In this document: piece by piece, positions 24,801 through 38,200 of the stretch
How the letters are laid out: every line of letters begins with the position of its first letter
How positions within the stretch are numbered: the stretch's first letter is position 1
Assembly (NCBI GenBank): GCA_964017045.1
Contig: OZ024794.1
Coordinates: 34,887,182 to 34,951,181, forward strand
Direction: 5' to 3'
DNA length: 64,000 nt
Source of the DNA: Omphiscola glabra
Taxonomy: Eukaryota > Mollusca > Gastropoda > Lymnaeidae
Notes under the pieces: generated by a model
What the model was told of the DNA's origin: nothing
Databases searched by the model: none
Seen by the model: only the letters and a program-made list of their open reading frames with translations
Translations under genes and position numbers: made by a program

Positions 24801-27800
24801 GATTCATATTCAAACTGCCCATTTCTTCGCCTAGTCTGGCTTATTTGAACTGTTGTGGCTCGTCTATAGATTCATATTCAAACTGCCCATTTCTTTGCCT
24901 AGTCTGGCTTATTTGAACTGTTGTGGCTCGTCTCTAGATTCATATTCAAACTGCCCATTTCTTTGCCTAGTCTGGCTTATTTGAACTGTTGTGGCTCATC
25001 TATAGATTCATATTCAAACTGCCCATTTCTTTGCCTAGTCTGGCTTATTTGAACTGTTGTGGCTCATCTATAGATTCATATTCAAACTGCCCATTTCTTC
25101 GCCTAGTCTGGCTTATTTGAACTGTTGTGGCTCGACTATAGATTCATATTCAAAGTGCCCATTGCTTTGCCTAGTCTGGCTTATTTGAACTGTTGTGGCT
25201 CATCTATAGATTCATATTCAAACTGCCCATTTCTTCGCCTAGTCTGGCTTATTTGAACTGTTGTGGCTCGTCTATAGATTCATATTCAAACTGCCCATTT
25301 CTTCGCCTAGTCTGGCTTTTTTGAACTGTTGTGGCTCGTCTCTAGATTCATATTCAAACTGCCCATTTCTTTGCCTAGTCTGGCTTATCTGAACTGTTGT
25401 GGCTCGTCTATAGATTCATATTCAAACTGCCCATTTCTTTGCCTAGTCTGGCTTATTTGAACTGTTGTGGCTCGTCTCTAGATTCATATTCAAACTGCCC
25501 ATTTCTTTGCCTAGTCTTGCTTATTTAAACTGTTGTGGCTCGTCTATAGATTCATATTCAAACTGCCCATTTCCTCGCCTAGTCTGGCTTATTTGAACTG
25601 TTGTGGCTCGTCTATAGATTCATATTCAAACTGCCCATTTCCTCGCCTAGTCTGGCTTATCTGAACTGTTGTGGCTCGTCTATAGATTCATATTCAAACT
25701 GCCCATTTCCGCGCCTAGTCTGGCTTATCTGAACTGTTGTGGCTCGTCTATAGATTCATATCCAAACTGCCCATTTCCTCGCCTAGTCTGGCTTATTTGA
25801 ACTGTTGTGGCTCGTCTATAGATTCATATTCAAACTGCCCATTTCTTTGCCTAGTCTGGCTTATTTGAACTGTTGTGGCTCGTCTATAGATTCATATCCA
25901 AACTGCCCATTTCCTCGCCTAGTCTGGCTTATTTGAACTGTTGTGGCTCGTCTCTAGATTCATATTCAAACTGCCCATTTCTTTGCCTAGTCTGGCTTAT
26001 TTGAACTGTTGTGGCTCGTCTATAGATTCATATTCAAACTGCACATTTCTTTGCCTAGTCTGGCTTATTTGAACTGTTGTGGCTCGTCTATAGATTCATA
26101 TTCAAACTGACCATTTCTTTGCCTAGTCTGGCTTATTTGAACTGTTGTGGCTCGTCTATAGATTCATATTCAAACTGCCCATTTCTTTGCCTAGTCTGGC
26201 TTATTTGAACTGTTGTGGCTCGTCTCTAGATTCATATTCAAACTGCCCATTTCTTTGCCTAGTCTGGCTTATTTGAACTGTTGTGGCTCGTCTATAGATT
26301 CATATTCAAACTGCCCATTTCTTTGCCTAGTCTGGCTTATTTGAACTGTTGTGGCTCGTCTATATATTCATATTCAAATTGCCCATTTCTTTGCCTAGTC
26401 TGGCTTATTTGAACTGTTGTGGCTCGTCTATAGATTCATATTCAAACTGCCCATTTCTTCGCCTAGTCTGGCTTATTTGAACTGTTGTGGCTCGTCTATA
26501 GATTCATATTCAAACTGCCCATTTCTTTGCCTAGTCTGGCTTATTTGAACTGTTGTGGCTCGTCTCTAGATTCATATTCAAACTGCCCATTTCTTTGCCT
26601 AGTCTGGCTTATTTGAACTGTTGTGGCTCATCTATAGATTCATATTCAAACTGCCCATTTCTTTGCCTAGTCTGGCTTATTTGAACTGTTGTGGCTCGTC
26701 TATAGATTCATATTCAAACTGCCCATTTCTTTGCCTAGTCTGGCTTATTTGAACTGTTGTGGCTCGTCTATAGATTCATATTCAAACTGCCCATTTCTTC
26801 GCCTAGTCTGGCTTATTTGAACTGTTGTGGCTCGTCTATAGATTCATATTCAAACTGCCCATTTCTTCGCCTAGTCTGGCTTTTTTGAACTGTTGTGGCT
26901 CGTCTCTAGATTCATATTCAAACTGCCCATTTCTTTGCCTAGTCTGGCTTATCTGAACTGTTGTGGCTCGTCTATAGATTCATATTCAAACTGCCCATTT
27001 CTTTGCCTAGTCTGGCTTATTTGAACTGTTGTGGCTCGTCTCTAGATTCATATTCAAACTGCCCATTTCTTTGCCTAGTCTGGCTTATTTGAACTGTTGT
27101 GGCTCGTCTATAGATTCATATTCAAACTGCCCATTTCTTTGCCTAGTCTTGCTTATTTAAACTGTTGTGGCTCGTCTATAGATTCATATTCAAACTGCCC
27201 ATTTCCTCGCCTAGTCTGGCTTATTTGAACTGTTGTGGCTCGTCTATAGATTCATATTCAAACTGCCCATTTCCTCGCCTAGTCTGGCTTATCTGAACTG
27301 TTGTGGCTCGTCTATAGATTCATATTCAAACTGCCCATTTCCGCGCCTAGTCTGGCTTATCTGAACTGTTGTGGCTCGTCTATAGATTCATATCCAAACT
27401 GCCCATTTCCTCGCCTAGTCTGGCTTATTTGAACTGTTGTGGCTCGTCTATAGATTCATATTCAAACTGCCCATTTCTTTGCCTAGTCTGGCTTATTTGA
27501 ACTGTTGTGGCTCGTCTATAGATTCATATCCAAACTGCCCATTTCCTCGCCTAGTCTGGCTTATTTGAACTGTTGTGGCTCGTCTCTAGATTCATATTCA
27601 AACTGCCCATTTCTTTGCCTAGTCTGGCTTATTTGAACTGTTGTGGCTCGTCTATAGATTCATATTCAAACTGCCCATTTCTTTGCCTAGTCTGGCTTAT
27701 TTGAACTGTTGTGGCTCGTCTCTAGATTCATATTCAAACTGCCCATTTCTTCGCCTAGTCTGGCTTATTTGAACTGTTGTGGCTCGTCTATAGATTCATA

Positions 27801-28113
27801 TTCAAACTGCCCATTTCTTTGCCTAGTCTGGCTTATTTGAACTGTTGTGGCTCGTCTATAGATTCATATTCAAACTGCCCATTTCTTCGCCTAGTCTGGC
27901 TTATTTGAACTGTTGTGGCTCGTCTCTAGATTCATATTCAAACTGCCCATTTCTTCGCCTAGTCTGGCTTATTTGAACTGTTGTGGCTCGTCTATAGATT
28001 CATATTCAAACTGCCCATTTCTTCGCCTAGTCTGGCTTATTTGAACTGTTGTGGCTCGTCTATAGATTCATATTCAAACTGCCCATTTCTTCGCCTAGTC
28101 TGGCTCATCTGAA
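21862..28113. repeat. 68-bp satellite array, about 92 monomers, with higher-order repeats
   Basis: The monomer starts CTGTTGTGGCTCGTCTATAG and ends GTCTGGCTTATTTGAA. The period is exactly 68 bp and most copies differ by only one to three bases. Two common variants carry CTATAG or CTCTAG at the same place. Higher-order structure is visible. From about 24471, a block of 24 monomers (1632 bp) is repeated directly next to itself, seen at five rare variants. A separate 18-monomer period of 1222 bp (18 x 68 minus 2) links 22313-22880 with 23535-24100. The identical 65-codon frames at 22681 and 23903 are products of that second period. No gene is present. Confidence 0.95.
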
Positions 28114-28256
28114 ACACCGTCACGGTGTTCCTTTATTGTTCAAATCCTTCTCTGCATTTAGTGAAGAAACGGATAAGGACTTGGACATATGGCGACATCA
28201 AGTTACATAGCTCAAATATGCAAATCTCGCTTACGGTATTGACAGCAAACAGGGCG

Positions 28257-28500
28257 GCAGGGGGTCATACAGGGGGTCATACAGGGGATCATACAGGGGG
28301 TCATACATATGATCATGCCAAACATGGGGTCATCAAGGGGGTCATCAAGGGGGTCATACAAGGGGTCATACATATGATCATGGCACACAGATACATTTTA
28401 AAAAACAGGATGTGACAACCAACCCCACTCTATGGGACAACCAACCGCACACTATGGGACAACCAACCCCGTGGATGGGGCTGGCTTTTACACGCTGGAG
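28257..28500. repeat. Short tandem repeats after the satellite
   Basis: First come about eight copies of a GGGGGTCATACA-type unit of 12-13 bp (28257-28376), then three copies of a CTATGGGACAACCAACC unit (about 28400-28475). No coding evidence. Confidence 0.75.
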
Positions 28501-29198
28501 TTAAGAAAGAGCTCTAAATTTCATAGCTGGTATCCTCCAAGCTTAACACGACTCATACCATATTCACCGCAAAGAAATTAATTACCACTAAGTAAAAAAA
28601 ATGTACTCCCTTCCAATCAAACTGTAATAAATGGCGAGTCAAAATGTAAAAAAGTTGGACAACCCACCCCGCTCTCCCCACAACTAATCAATAATTAAGT
28701 TAAGAGCTTCGTTTACTTCTTAGGTTTATAGAATGCTTTCACTTACAGCCGACTGGATCGTTTCCTTGTTCTGTCTCAAGCCAAAGCATCGATACGCTGT
28801 ATGCTTCGCGTATCCAATTAATCAAGTCTATGTAATGCGTTGCGTTGTCGGGTTTAATGGCGCTATTGCCAACCCCCCCCCCTCCCACACAACCCCCCAC
28901 CCCGCACCCGTTCGCCGACGCCCACCCATATGTTTTGGCGCAACTCACGTTAACATGGGTGGCGTCAATAGGTAATCGTCATGTTGTTTGTTTTTTTTAC
29001 CCGCCGACACTTTGAAAAGCACGCGCGCCAGAGCGTGCGGCAGCCTCTGATTGAAGAGGTCCGCGCGCAATCCGTTCCCTGATTGTTAGACTGTGTGGCG
29101 GTCCTACGAAGTCATCTACAACAAATCATAATGTCGCCACGTTTGGTGTTGTTATCAGAGTCGAACTATGACCTTGACAAAGGCCAAGTGTGACAACG

Positions 29199-29259
29199 AT
29201 GGGGTTTGATATCATCTTGCTCGCCTGGATATTTAGACTTTCAGGAGTTCAAACATTTG
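29199..29259 (+). CDS. Lectin receptor exon 1, signal peptide
   Basis: The frame begins MGFDIILLAW, with a short hydrophobic core (IILLAWIF) and a likely cleavage near SGVQT. It ends TTT G|GTACGC. The single leftover G joins the AC at the start of exon 2 to make Asp, so the phase agrees. An in-frame stop at 29175-29177 precedes it. No earlier exon is needed. Confidence 0.65.
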
Positions 29260-32200
29260 GTACGCGTGTGCTGGAGTTCAAACATTTGATTTGTGTGTGC
29301 AGAGGCGTAACTGGGTGTTTGGCGCCCTTGGCTAATTTATTTTTTAAATAAAAATTAAAAAATTAGAGATTTAGTGGCGCCCTTTTGAACTGGCGCAGGC
29401 CGGCGACCTTGGCAACTGCCCCAATGCCAAGCCGTTGTTACGCTTTTGCGTGTGTGCACGGCTTGAACGAGGCGTCAGTGGACTGCCCTATTCTTCAGTT
29501 TCGCACTTTCCTCTCGGACCAGACACAACTTCCAGCCATATATTAAGAGCTAAGTTCATTTTTTCCCCTCGGATTTTTATTATTCCCTTCAGAAGGCATT
29601 TTGCCGTGTATCGCCGAGTTGTCTGTTCCCCCCCCCCCCTTTTTTTTTTCTCAAGTTTTCTCCTACCTGTTATTGCTTATTTCATTTTTGCTTAAGTTGG
29701 TCACAGACTCGCCCATCATTATTATTACAGAAAATTAATGTTAAAATAAACTAAAAATAGACTTGTATACGTCATCCTTCCAGCCCAAGACATTGCAGTC
29801 GTCTCCCTGCTTTTATTTCTTTTTATTGTTCGTTTTTATTATTAAAGTTGTACTATCATTAACATCGATAATCCACATAAAATCTGCATAGTTGTCAATT
29901 TATTAAAGTTGTACTATCAGTAACATCGATAATCCACATAAAATCTGCATAGTTGTCAATTTATTAAAGTTGTACTATCATTAACATCGATAATCCACAT
30001 AAAATCTGCATAGTTGTCAATTTATTAAAGTTATACTATCATTAACATCGATAATCCACATAAAATCTGCATAGTTGTCAATTTATTAAAGTTGTACTAT
30101 CATTAACATCGATAATCCACATAAAATCTGCATAGTTGTCAATTTATTAAAGTTGTACTATCATTAACATCGATAATCCACATAAAATCTGCATAGTTGT
30201 CAATTTATTAGCTTAATCTAATTTTCGTTCTTTTTTTTTTTCCATTTCATGTCAACAGACTTTTCCTTCAAGAAGCTTTACTATCTAAACGACACCCCGA
30301 CGGTGTGGTCAGACGCCATGATGGCTTGTGAGGAGGTGAACGGAACTCTGGGAACGATGTACGACAGCTCAACCATCCGTGAACTCATGTATCAGAGGTG
30401 AGACTTTGTGTACAAACAAACAGCTCTATCGTGTGGCCATCAAGATATTGCGATGATGGCCATCAAGATATTTTGCGACGATGGCCATCAAGATATTGCG
30501 ATGATGGCCATCAATATATTGCGACGATGGCCATCAAGATATTGCGACGATGGTCATCAAGATATTGCAACGATGGCCATCAAGACATTGCGACGATGGC
30601 CATCAAGATATTGCGACTATGGCCATCAAGATATTGCGACGATGGCCATCAAGATATTGCGACGATGGCCATCAAGGTATTGTGACGATGGCCATCAAGA
30701 TATTGCGACGATGGCCATAGGCCCTAATATACTTCAAATCCTGCTATAGACTTACAATAGGAGCGAGAATATATATATATATATGTTATGTAGACACAGG
30801 ACCGTGACTTTTCGGGGCCCCCTGCCACTTTTCGGGGCCCCCTGACACTTTTCGGGGTCCCCTGCCACTTTTCGGGTTTGTGTCCTCCTGTATTCAAAGT
30901 TGTGAGCTTAAGTTTTGTGCCACATCACAAATCTGGTCTCGGCACCCGCGATATACTTCAAATCCTGCTATAGACTTACAATAGGAGCGAGAATATATAT
31001 ATATATATGTTATGTAGACACAGGACCGTGACTTTTCGGGGCCCCCTGCCACTTTTCGGGGCCCCCTGACACTTTTCGGGGTCCCCTGCCACTTTTCGGG
31101 TTTGTGTCCTCCTGTATTCAAAGTTGTGAGCTTAAGTTTTGTGCCACATCACAAATCTGGTCTCGGCACCCGCGGGGTTTGCAGGACTCACGCCACCACC
31201 CTGAGTGAACACAAATATTTTCCAAATTTTAATTATTATGATGTTATCCTCCTCACCCCCCCCCTTTTTTTTCAACATCAACGCCTTCTGTCCAGTGACA
31301 TAGAAAAATGTGGAAAGGGGGGAGGGGGGTGTTCCGCCCCGTATTGCACTTTTGGCTTCAATGGAGGGCGACATTCTCGGCCAACTGTCGAGTTCTTTTT
31401 TTCGTTGAAAGTGTGGCTATAATCTCGTCGCGTTCCTGGTGGCACCATCCATAGCTACGCCCCTGCCTCTATCACTCATTAAAAAACCCTCCATTCACCT
31501 ATCCTCAGACCAGTACCCCCCCCCCAATTTTTTACCAGGACTCACTCCCAAAAAACATCACATCTTCAATCAACACCCACTCTCTCCCCATTTTTATGGT
31601 TTTCCCCAAATCCCCTCCTCCCGTCACACACACCAACAAACATCTGCCATCTCCCCTGTCCCCACCCCTACCTTCTCCCGCTTCGATACCCTTACTCCCA
31701 CTTATTTCCCCCCCCCCCCCCCCCCGGCAACGCTCTTTTTCAGACCAATGCCTTTAGTTATAAGAATCCTTAGTAGCCATGGGATAAAAATGTAAAGGCC
31801 CCACACAAGTTCTAAAACAACATTTTGCTTACTTAAGCGACCACTCTCTTCTCAGTCCTAATCAGTCGGCCTATATAGACCTCTCCACAGCACAGAGGCA
31901 GCTCTCTTGAGTCACCAAAGACCTCTTGCTCGCATTGGGCAGCGGTAATGTCTCCATCCTGTTCCTCTTAGATCTCAGCGCGGCCTTTGACCATGGAACC
32001 CTTTACAAAATCCTTGAAAATTATTTTGGAATTTCTGATTCAGCTTTGGCTTGGTTTAGGTCGTACCTCTCCGATAGAACGCAGGCGGCCTCTGTCGACT
32101 GTCTCTCTGGCGGTGCTGATTTGATGTACGGACACAGGGGTCAGTTTTGGGCCCGGTTCTATTCACATTGTATACCAGGCCACTGCCTGCTCCTCTTGCT

Positions 32201-35200
32201 TGGGAGGCATGCTGTTGAGCCAGTCATTCGCAGATGACACGCAGCTATACAAGCATACCCATACCTCTCTTGTGGATTCCGCTGTACATACTTTGCGGGA
32301 GTGCATTGGTGATATCAAGTCTTGGATGACACTCAACAAGTTAAAGCTTAATGATGACAAAACGGAAGCACTCCTCATTCACAAGTACAAATCATCCTCT
32401 ACTTCAACTCTCCCCAACTCATTTCAAGTAGGTAACTCCGACAAACAGTTTACATCCTCTGCTAGGAATCTTGTTTATATTCTTTCTAACAACATGTCTC
32501 TCGATAAACATATCTCTCACATTTGTCGTTCTGCATACACCGCTATCCGTCAGATCAGCTCCATCCGCCACTACCTCACAGTTAGCGCAACAAAAACACT
32601 AGTCTATGCTCTTGTTCTCTCTCGTCTTGACTATTGCAACTCTCTTCTGTCAGTTTCACCAAACACTTCATAGAAAAACTACAAAAGATTCAAAACGCAT
32701 CTGCTAGGCTAGTTCTTAAGGCAAAAAAACTGATCACGCCACTCACTTCACAGGCACGTATTGATTACAAGATGTCTGTTCTATGTCACGAGTTTTTCTC
32801 AGATCCTTCGCTTTCTATCTAACCGAACTTCATTCTGTCTATTCACACCTTCGACAGCTTCGCTCCTCCGCAGACACGCGTATTCTGTCCGTTGCTAAGA
32901 CACTCACTAAAACAGATGGTGAACGATCTTTCTCTTTCTGAGCCCCCAAACGATGGAATTCTCTTCCACTGCAAATCCGCAATATACCAACCACACAGGC
33001 CTTCAAAACTGCACTCAAAACACATCTCTTTAAACTCTACTACCCCGAGTGATTCCCTCCTCTGACCGATAAACGATGCTGCTGGCTGCCGTCCATGGCT
33101 TGACATGTAAAAGTTCTGGGGTGGGTGGGGTGATAATGCATTTGTCTTGGTTTTGTTGTTATACAGCATTACATAAATGTATTTTATTTTATTGTCACGA
33201 TTATGTCTCTTTTGCTAATATTTTTACGTACAACGCAGTGAGTCCAGCCCTAGGCTGGGGTACCACGCTATATAAGACAACTAATAATAATAATAAACAT
33301 TTGTAGAGTGGTATAAGTCAGGTCAGTGGCTCATTATATGTACAGTTTGATGTAAACACAATTTTTAATGTTGAGTGTTGATCAATATAGAGATACATTT
33401 TTCAATTATTCCTGTATGGGTAAAGCCGGTACTCACAGAGTAACTACAGTAGTCAAATATTCACCCTGGTACTCACAGAGTAACTACAGTAGTCAAATAT
33501 TCCCCTGGGACTCACGGAGTAACTACAGTAGTCACATACCCCGGGACTCACTGAGTAACTACAGTAGTCACATACCCCGGGACTCACTGAGTAACTACAG
33601 TAGTCACATACCCCGGGACTCACTGAGTAACTACAGTAGTCACATACCCCGGGACTCACTGAGTAACTACAGTAGTCACATACCCCGGGACTCACTGAGT
33701 AACTACAGTAGTCACATACCCCGGGACTCACTGAGTAACTACAGTAGTCACATATCCCGGGACTCACTGAGTAACTACAGTAGTCACATACCCCAGGACT
33801 CACTGAGTAACTACAGTAGTCACATACCCCGGGACTCACTGAGTAACTACAGTAGTCACATACCCCGGGACTCACTGAGTAACTACAGTAGTCACATACC
33901 CCGGGACTCACTGAGTAACTACAGTAGTCACATACCCCGGGACTCACTGAGTAACTACAGTAGTCACATACCCCGGGACTCACTGAGTAACTACAGTAGT
34001 CACATATTCACCAATTTATAAATCTCCTCCTATCTAGGAAGGGTCAAGCATGGACTGGTCTGACAATCAACACTAGCGATGACCAGGAAGTACTAAAATG
34101 GCTGAGCACCAATAGTGCCACCTACACCAATTGGGCTGGCGGTGTCGTCTATGGGGGTGTCATGTGCACCACGGTGGACATGGGGGCGCCCTTCATGTGG
34201 CACTTGAACAACTGTTCAGCTTTGTTTCCGTTCATATGTGAAGTGGATACGGGTGAGTAGTGTATGCCGGTGAGTAGTGGATGCGGGTGAGTAGTGGATG
34301 CGGGTGATTAGTGGATGCGGGTGAGTAGTGGATACGGGTGAGTAGTGGATACGGGTGAGTAGTGGATACAAGTGAGTAGTGGGTGCGGGTGAGTAGTTGA
34401 CGTGGGGTGAGAATAGAATAGACATTTTTTTATTAAAAAAGAAGAAGAGAAGTGTTGACTGAGAGGCGTAAAGAAATCTAATAATAGGCTCTCACAGTAG
34501 GCTCTCCGGTTGACAAGTCTGTAGTGGCTTGCCGATTTGGAAGCGCTGGCCACCGACCCCCTCGGCGTTAACCCGGGGCACATTACAACCATTGCGTGTC
34601 CCGCGTGGCAGACACGGCCATGCATGGTAGTTGCTGGAATAAACAGCTCCTACAGGGCTGCCACCTGTGATGCTTCACAGGGGGAAGAAAAGGCAAACAC
34701 AGGGTAGGGATCATGATTACAAGTTGCCGTTAAGGGATATGAGGCGATAGGCTGTGGTGGAAGCCTATGGTCGATGATTCTAAATATGCAGCCCTGAGAA
34801 AGCTGCTCCTAGGCAACCGTTTCGTCCCAGCTACTTCGTGAATTAGTTGCGAGGTGGAAACCCACTGTAGAATCCCTCTTAGAGGGCGTCCGATGCTTTC
34901 CCGGGACGGGTGGGGGGGAGATATTAGGACGTTAATTTACCGTCCCGGCCCCTAGGAGAGTGGACTGCGGACGCTTGAAACACAGCGTCTTCGGTCGACC
35001 AGATGTCTCCGGGCGGGGGGGGGGGGCCTCCATCAGCAAACTCGATCGAGCAGTTGCTGGTGGGGGCGTCCAACGCCCGGGGAGGTTTCTGACGTCTTCC
35101 CGCACGGCCCGGCGCCGGGGACACCCGGCGGCTGGCGGGTGTGGGTGGACGCCAGGGAGGGCATTAGGAGCACAAGCTCGACGGCCCGCTGACGCCATTT

Positions 35201-38200
35201 CCTAATGAGATATTCCAGTAGGCTCTCATAATAGGCTCTCACAGTAGGCTCTCATAATAGGCTCTCACAGTAGGCTCTCATAATAGGCTCTCACAATTGG
35301 CTCTCACAATAGACTCTCACAGTAGGCTCTAATAATGGGCTCTCACAAAAGGCTCTGACAGAAGGCTATCACAATAGGCTCTCACGGAAGGCTCTCGAGA
35401 TATACTCTCACATTAGGCTCTCTAGAATAGGCTCTCACAATTGGCTCTCACAATTGGCCCCTTCACTTATAAGTAATTTATCTTAAGGCATTGGGGACAA
35501 AGATAACTTCATAGTGGGATGCCGAGGAAGAGGTTTGGGGGGGGGGGGGGGGGAAGAAAAAAGGTAACCCGAAACAAGTTCTTTCCCTTTCCTACATTAG
35601 ATAGTTAAAGTTAAGCAGTTACTCTGTTACTAGAAAATGCCGATTAATCTAAAATCGTATCGATCCCCCCCTCACGGCTGCTTGTTCAACACCCGTTAAA
35701 TTACCTGGCCTGATCGAAGGCCCTGGGGCTATTTGCCCCCGTAATGTCCCATCACAAGACCTGGCAGTGGCCACAGAAGAATGTAATATGTCATATCGCT
35801 AAAAACCACTCGGGGTTACTTGTATGTTTCAAATAAAGTTTAAACACATGCATCGTAAAAATTTTTGTTCCGGTGTAAATACTAAGAGCACAAATAACAG
35901 AGAACAGAGAACACACACAACTATCAAAGTGTTCCCCCCCCCTTTTCCCCCCATCCAAACTGCGATTCTTAAAAAAAATATTCTTATTTCCCCCCCCCCC
36001 CCAATGGTCCAATATTGTCCCCAATTTGTAGCTAATCAATAAACGTTTTCACACAATCGATTTCCGAAATGTCCCAGCCCTAATCACGCACCCCCCCCCC
36101 CCAAAAGCAGGAGATCTTACGCCCTGTATTTGGTTGTATCATAACGTCAACTACAAGTGCCTACTTTGGTGGTTGCGGGGGGGGGGGGGGGTTAACCTTT
36201 AGTTCTGACTGGCTCGAATTAATTAAAAGATAGCATTACATTTAAAGACTCCTTGAGACATTTGTTGGATGATTAAGTAATGACGAGACAGTAGAGGCAA
36301 GAAAACAACAGGGACATTTGCGGTGGGGGGAGGGGGGAAGGGGTTGTCTGTCAACCTAGTTTGGTGGGATGTCACTTTGGTGGGACGTAACTTTGGTGGG
36401 ACGTCACTTTGGTGGGACGTCACAAATTTTATTTGACATATCAAGCCTGACAGCTCTCATAATAACTTAGCAGATATTAAGCGAGTTGTTAGTTATGGTG
36501 ACATTGAGCCAGTGGTTAGTTATGGTGACATTGAGCCAGTGGTTAGTTATAGTGACATTAAGCCAGTGGTTAGTTATGGTGACATTGAGTAAGTGGTTAG
36601 TTATGGTGACATTGAGCGAGTTGTTAGTTATGGTGACATTGAGCGAGTTGTTAGTTATGGTGACATTGAGCGAGTTGTTTGTTATGGTGACATTGAGCGA
36701 GTTGTTAGTTATGGTGACATTGAGCCAGTGGTTAGTTATGGTGACATTGAGCGAGTTGTTAGTTATGGTGACATTGAGCCAGTGGTTAGTTATGGTGACA
36801 TTGAGCGAGTGGTTAGTTATGGTGACATCAAGCGAGTGGTTAATTATGGTGACAATGAGCAAGTGGTTAATTATTGTGGTTTTCGAAAGATTTTTGTTCG
36901 CCTGCTTTTTTTCCATATTGCATTTGAGGGGGGTGGGGGGCTTTACCACCAGCACCCCTGGGTCGTCGGTCCTGTCAAATGTCCTTACGGTCACGCCTAT
37001 GCCCCCCCCCCCCAACCCTGACGTACCATTAACAAACACAAATAAAAGCTGAGCTAAAAACCATTGCTAAGCAAGGGTCCTGTACCTAGTTACTCGCTCG
37101 ATAAAAAAAATGTCAAGAAGAAAACGCAACAAATCTTGACCATCGATTGAAGCAGCGGTTCTCAACCTGTGGGTTGCGATCCCTTTGGGGGGGGGGGTCG
37201 AACGACACTTTCACAGGGAGTCGCCTAAGACCATCGAAAACATATACTCTACAGTTATGAAGTATCAACGAAAATAATTTGGTGTTTGTGGGTGTCGCCA
37301 CAACAAGAGGAACTGTATTAAAGGGTCGCGGCTTTAGGAAGGTTGAGAGCCACTGGATTAAAGTTACATAAAAAAAATTCTTGATAAAGATTTTTTTTTT
37401 TAAAGAAGCTTTTAAGTTTGAATGGCGTATTTATTGGTGACCTAAGAAAGAGCACCTTGTGTTCCTGCTTTCTGCTTTAAGAGACATGGACGTAAGTCAA
37501 CAGACAAATAAACACAACGTCTTGAAGCCAAGTCACTTACGTTTTTAAATGTGCATTCCAGTTTGCTTCTTTAAAAGTTTCCTTGGAGATTTTTCTGGTG
37601 GCTGGTCCATATTAAAAAATCAACCGAACACACCATCTCCTTTCTTTCCCCAACCCCCTTGTTTACAGCATCAAGAGTCTGCGGGAATGGCGGTACTCCT
37701 CTACCAATCCCCCACTTTGCTTTACACACACCCAACCCTGGGGCAATAGGTGTGCTCCGTGATCGCTACGTCTCGACTCTTGACAGTTAGTGAGACCCTA
37801 CCACGGATGACGTAATGACGTGACAATATGGATGAGACCCTACCACTGATGAGGTAATGACGTGACACTATGGATGAGACCCTACCACTGATGACGTAAT
37901 GACGTGACAATATGGATGAGGACCTACCACTGAAGACGTAATAACGTGACATTTGGAACAATATGGATAGTCGTCAAACAACTCGCGTTTTCCCCATTCT
38001 CCTTCAGAACAACTTTGCGACTTCGTTCGGACAGCGGACAGCAGTATGACGTCACTCAACACGGTGTACCTCCCCGATCAAGATCTGTCCGAGTGCTGGA
38101 CGAGGTGTCAGGACAACACAGATCTTGTGTGCCGTTCATTCGGATACAACCCTGCGAGGAGGTTCTGTGAGTTCTCAGCATCAAACAGGTATGTAGTATG

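Noticed and set aside
21862..28113. 68-bp units as a CRISPR-like or tRNA array
   Set aside because: Head-to-tail identical monomers without variable spacers and without tRNA-like arms; it is a satellite.
33368..34021. 217-codon frame with 12-residue repeats as a secreted repeat protein
   Set aside because: It is the translation of the 36-bp minisatellite, is open on both strands, lacks a signal peptide and lies inside an intron next to an acceptor.
36467..37052. Three overlapping 142-190 codon frames at the 27-bp array
   Set aside because: The unit is a multiple of three and free of stops on both strands; no evidence of coding outside the array.
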